From assembly GCA_011523485.1 (NCBI GenBank), contig WTGR01000416.1, forward strand, positions 1 to 8,253: DNA of 8,253 bases, read 5' to 3'. This document shows, piece after piece, positions 6,636 through 8,253 of this stretch. A program made the position numbers and the translations under genes. Every line of letters begins with the position of its first letter. Within the stretch, counting starts at the first letter, position 1. Below the pieces are notes generated by a model. That model saw only the letters and a program-made list of their open reading frames with translations, was not told the DNA's origin and searched no databases. The stretch is from Acidobacteriota bacterium. Lineage in GTDB: Bacteria > Acidobacteriota > Vicinamibacteria > Vicinamibacterales > UBA8438.

Positions 6636-6881
6636 TCACTCCTCGTCGAGGAAGTCGACCGCGGCCCGCATGCCGTCGCGTTCCGCGGCGATCTCGGCCA
6701 GCGCCCGCACCGCCGACGCAGTACGGCCACGGCGTCCAATCAGCTTGCCGAGGTCACCCGGACGTGTCGTCAACTCGATGCGCACACCGCCGCGCTCGAC
6801 CCGTTCGTCCACCTGAACCGAGTCGGGATGATCGACCAGCGCCTTCGCGATCACCTCGACCACGTCCCGCGCGCTGCTCAC
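6636..6881 (-). CDS. khpA: KH-domain RNA-binding protein KhpA
   Basis: 81 residues consisting of a single KH domain, the usual KhpA size. It binds RNA and, in Gram-positive bacteria, works with KhpB in cell elongation and small-RNA biology. The GxxG loop is GRRG at 49-52 within [17 protein letters not shown]. The N-terminal helix [18 protein letters not shown] and the C-terminal [10 protein letters not shown] match the family. It starts at a GTG (6879-6881) overlapping the rpsP stop codon in GTGA, with no separate ribosome site, so translation is probably coupled to rpsP. Placement between rpsP and rimM is the common order. Confidence 0.94.
   Translation of the reverse strand: MSSARDVVEVIAKALVDHPDSVQVDERVERGGVRIELTTRPGDLGKLIGRRGRTASAVRALAEIAAERDGMRAAVDFLDEE
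6639..6644 (-). promoter_or_regulatory. Ribosome binding site of rimM
   Basis: GAGGAG on the minus strand, within the last codons of khpA and 10 bases before the GTG at 6626-6628. It is the main reason for choosing the GTG over the ATG at 6602-6604. Confidence 0.55.
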
Positions 6882-7177
6882 GGAGCCGCCGGCGGCGCCG
6901 GCGCCGCCGCCGACTCCGCCGTCTCCTCGCTTCCGGCCGCGGCCGCGGGATTGCGGGCGATCAGGGTACGAACGGTGTCGCTCATCCGTGCGCCCTGCGC
7001 CACCCAGTGATCGATTCGATCGATCTTCACCGTCAGCGCCTCGGGCTGCACCGTCGGGTCGTAGTGCCCCACCACCTCCAGCGCGCGTCCGTCGCGGGCG
7101 CTGCGCGAGTCGATCACCACCAGCCGGTAGAACGGACTCTTCTTCGCTCCCTGCCGCCGCAGTCGAATCGTCAGCAT
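6878..7177 (-). CDS. rpsP: 30S ribosomal protein S16
   Basis: 99 residues. S16 is an assembly protein of the 30S body. [25 protein letters not shown] and the [19 protein letters not shown] region are diagnostic. After about residue 78 the protein continues as an Ala/Pro/Glu-rich, probably disordered tail, seen in many GC-rich species and not expected to affect function. The ATG at 7175-7177 has a strong AAGGAG ribosome site (7183-7188) with 5-base spacing. It is 57 bases downstream of ffh and overlaps khpA by four bases. No convincing hairpin or promoter is visible in the 57-base gap, so it is probably transcribed with ffh. Confidence 0.96.
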   Translation of the reverse strand: MLTIRLRRQGAKKSPFYRLVVIDSRSARDGRALEVVGHYDPTVQPEALTVKIDRIDHWVAQGARMSDTVRTLIARNPAAAAGSEETAESAAAPAPPAAP

Positions 7178-7182
7178 CCTCT

Positions 7183-7188
7183 CTCCTT
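7183..7188 (-). promoter_or_regulatory. Ribosome binding site of rpsP
   Basis: AAGGAG on the minus strand, 5 bases before the rpsP ATG. It is the strongest Shine-Dalgarno sequence I noticed in the window and confirms that the organism uses the canonical anti-Shine-Dalgarno. Confidence 0.85.
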
Positions 7189-7234
7189 CACCAGTCGCGT
7201 CGCCGCCCCGAGACCGCGCGCCGCGGCCCCGGCG

Positions 7235-8020
7235 TCATTGCATGGTCGGCAACGCCATGCGCCGCCGCTTCCCTTTCCGCCGGCTCCGCCCGCCGACGGT
7301 CTTCAACATCTTGCGCATCTCGGCGAACTGCCGGAGCAGCCGATTGACGTCCTGCACCGTCGTCCCGCTGCCGCGCGCCACGCGGCGCCGCCGGCTCCCG
7401 TTCATGACTGCCGGGGCTCGGCGCTCCTGCGCGGTCATCGAATCGATGATGGCCACCATGCGGGTCATCACGCTCGGATCGACCTCGCCCTCGGGGATCC
7501 GCGAGCCGAGCCCCGGAATCATGCCGAGGACCTGGTTCAGCGGCCCCATCCGACCGACGGCCCGCATCTGCTGCTTCAGATCGTCGAGCGTGAGCTCGTT
7601 GCGCCGGATGCGCGTCGCCATCGAGGCGGCGTCGTCCCGGGTAATCGCCTGCTCGGCCCGCTCGACGAGGCTCAGCACGTCGCCCATACCCAGCAGGCGC
7701 GACACCAGCCGGTCGGGCCTGAACGGCTCCAGGTCCTCCATCCGCTCGCCGGTCGCCGCGAACGTGACCGGCACCCCGACCACCGACACCACGGACAGCG
7801 CCGCCCCGCCCCGCGCGTCGCCGTCCAGCTTGGTGAGCACCACGCCGGTCACGCCGAGCCGGTGGTTGAACTCGCCGGCGCTTCGGACCGCATCCTGTCC
7901 GGTCATCGCGTCGGCCACGAACAGCAGATCCGAAGGCTCGACGGCATCCCGGATGGCCACGATCTCGTGCATCATCTCTTCGTCCAGGTGGAGGCGGCCG
8001 GCGGTATCCACGAGGGACAT
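7235..8020 (-). CDS. ffh: Signal recognition particle protein Ffh, C-terminal part (5' end lost in a foldback)
   Basis: About 261 residues of Ffh, the SRP54 GTPase that targets membrane proteins with 4.5S RNA. Roughly the N-terminal 190 residues (N domain, P-loop) are absent. The fragment begins in the G3 motif (VDTAGRLHLDEEMM), followed by DAMTGQDAV, the G4 motif TKLDGDARGG (fragment residues 63-72) and then the Met-rich M domain (MGPLNQVLGMIPG, and SRRRRVARGSGTTVQDVNRLLRQF in two blocks from about 209), which is the 4.5S RNA-binding surface. The Ffh reading is sound up to about 8014. Upstream, a 2-base deletion breaks the frame and an inverted copy begins, so the ATG at 8018-8020 is accidental, not a start. 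The tail GRSRRKGKRRRMALPTMQ is the usual basic, Met-containing end. ffh heads the ribosomal operon here. Confidence 0.93.
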   Translation of the reverse strand: MSLVDTAGRLHLDEEMMHEIVAIRDAVEPSDLLFVADAMTGQDAVRSAGEFNHRLGVTGVVLTKLDGDARGGAALSVVSVVGVPVTFAATGERMEDLEPFRPDRLVSRLLGMGDVLSLVERAEQAITRDDAASMATRIRRNELTLDDLKQQMRAVGRMGPLNQVLGMIPGLGSRIPEGEVDPSVMTRMVAIIDSMTAQERRAPAVMNGSRRRRVARGSGTTVQDVNRLLRQFAEMRKMLKTVGGRSRRKGKRRRMALPTMQ

Positions 8021-8253
8021 CGAAGCCGAGCTGCCGCGCCTCGGACACCGCCGCGGTGGCCGAGGCGCGGCAGCTCGGCTTCGATGTCCTGCTCGTGTAC
8101 CGCCGGCCGCGTCCACCTGGCCGAAGAGATGATGCACGAGATCGAGGCCATCCGGGATGCCGTCGGGCCTTGGGGCTGGCGGTACGTGGCCGACGCGATG
8201 ACCGGACCGGATCGGGTCCGAAGGGGCGGCGAGTTCACCCACGGGCTCGGCGT
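7851..8253. repeat. Large imperfect inverted repeat (foldback) at the right edge
   Basis: Bases 7851-8051 and 8053-8253 are reverse complements about an axis at 8052 (paired positions sum to 16104). A block of 27 bases next to the axis (8018-8044 with 8060-8086) is exact, and the tip (8046-8050 with 8054-8058) pairs too, so there is almost no loop. I count about 19 mismatches and two 2-base gaps over about 200 bases. The gaps compensate, so the arms are in register again by the window's end. Both arms encode the same Ffh segment. Confidence 0.93.
8062..8253 (+). pseudogene. Inverted, degraded copy of the ffh G-domain segment (probable artefact)
   Basis: Read on the plus strand, 8062-8097 gives EARQLGFDVLLV. 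After a missing GA, the frame from 8099 gives TAGRVHLAEEMMHEIEAIRDAV, then DAMTGPDRV and GGEFTHGLG (each a stretch of Ffh). Compared with the minus-strand copy, most differences are non-synonymous and hit conserved residues, for example DEEM to AEEM and TGQDAV to TGPDRV. There is no third-position bias, so this is not a selected paralogue. Random sequencing error in the return strand of a foldback read explains it better. Confidence 0.75.

Noticed and set aside
5439..7010. Plus-strand open frame of 523 codons opposite trmD, rimM, khpA and rpsP
   Set aside because: It lies wholly antisense to conserved operon genes; the composition is shadow-like and no motif is recognisable.
7188..8048. Minus-strand 286-codon frame over ffh
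   Set aside because: It is a frame-shifted shadow of ffh; it shows EARQLGFDV only because of the 2-base deletion near 8015, then becomes Arg/Gly-rich nonsense.
7972..8242. Minus-strand frames crossing the foldback axis (to 8238 and 8242)
   Set aside because: They join Ffh to the reverse complement of itself; the apparent N-terminal extension is a product of the inverted repeat, not a fusion protein.
1..8253. Transposons, CRISPR arrays, tRNA/rRNA genes, phage or defence genes
   Set aside because: None was seen; apart from the terminal foldback there are no notable repeats and nearly every base belongs to a housekeeping gene.

Overview
The window is about 8.25 kb of very GC-rich bacterial chromosomal DNA. 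AT-rich stretches are so rare that the one 8-bp A/T run, at 1651-1658, stands out. Coding density is near total, with 4-base stop/start overlaps and many GTG starts. Gene content and base composition would fit a GC-rich Acidobacteriota-like or similar soil or marine lineage, but no marker here fixes the taxon.

Left part (1-1633, minus strand): a cell-wall recycling pair. nagZ (family 3 beta-N-acetylglucosaminidase) is followed after 4 bases by an LD-carboxypeptidase (family S66) cut by the left edge. Divergent from nagZ is a GHMP-family small-molecule kinase (1665-2681, plus) of unknown substrate. The two are separated by only 31 bases, which carry a perfectly palindromic ATTATAAT that gives a consensus -10 box to each strand. 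For the kinase this places the expected transcript start on the GTG start codon, so its mRNA is probably leaderless.

Right part (2725 to the right edge, all minus strand): one long operon read right to left as ffh, rpsP, khpA, rimM, trmD, rplS, rnhB, a ThiE/TenI-family gene, rodZ. The first seven form the widely conserved signal-recognition/ribosome-maturation cluster. The last two are an appended thiamine-family enzyme and a cell-shape protein. rodZ converges on the kinase, and a 7-bp hairpin sits between the two stop codons.

Right edge (7851-8253): the last 200 bases are an imperfect inverted copy of the preceding 200, with the axis at 8052 and essentially no loop. Both arms encode the same part of Ffh. 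Each has its own 2-base deletion, and combining the arms restores a proper Ffh G-domain reading. Differences in the outer arm fall mostly on conserved residues. This looks like a foldback (chimeric read or contig-end artefact) rather than biology, so the N-terminal half of ffh is missing and sequence beyond about 8020 should not be trusted.

I found no mobile element, CRISPR array, tRNA or rRNA, and no convincing new system. The most interesting biological points are the shared palindromic -10 with a leaderless kinase gene, the orphan kinase beside peptidoglycan recycling genes, and the TenI-like features of the thiamine-family enzyme.
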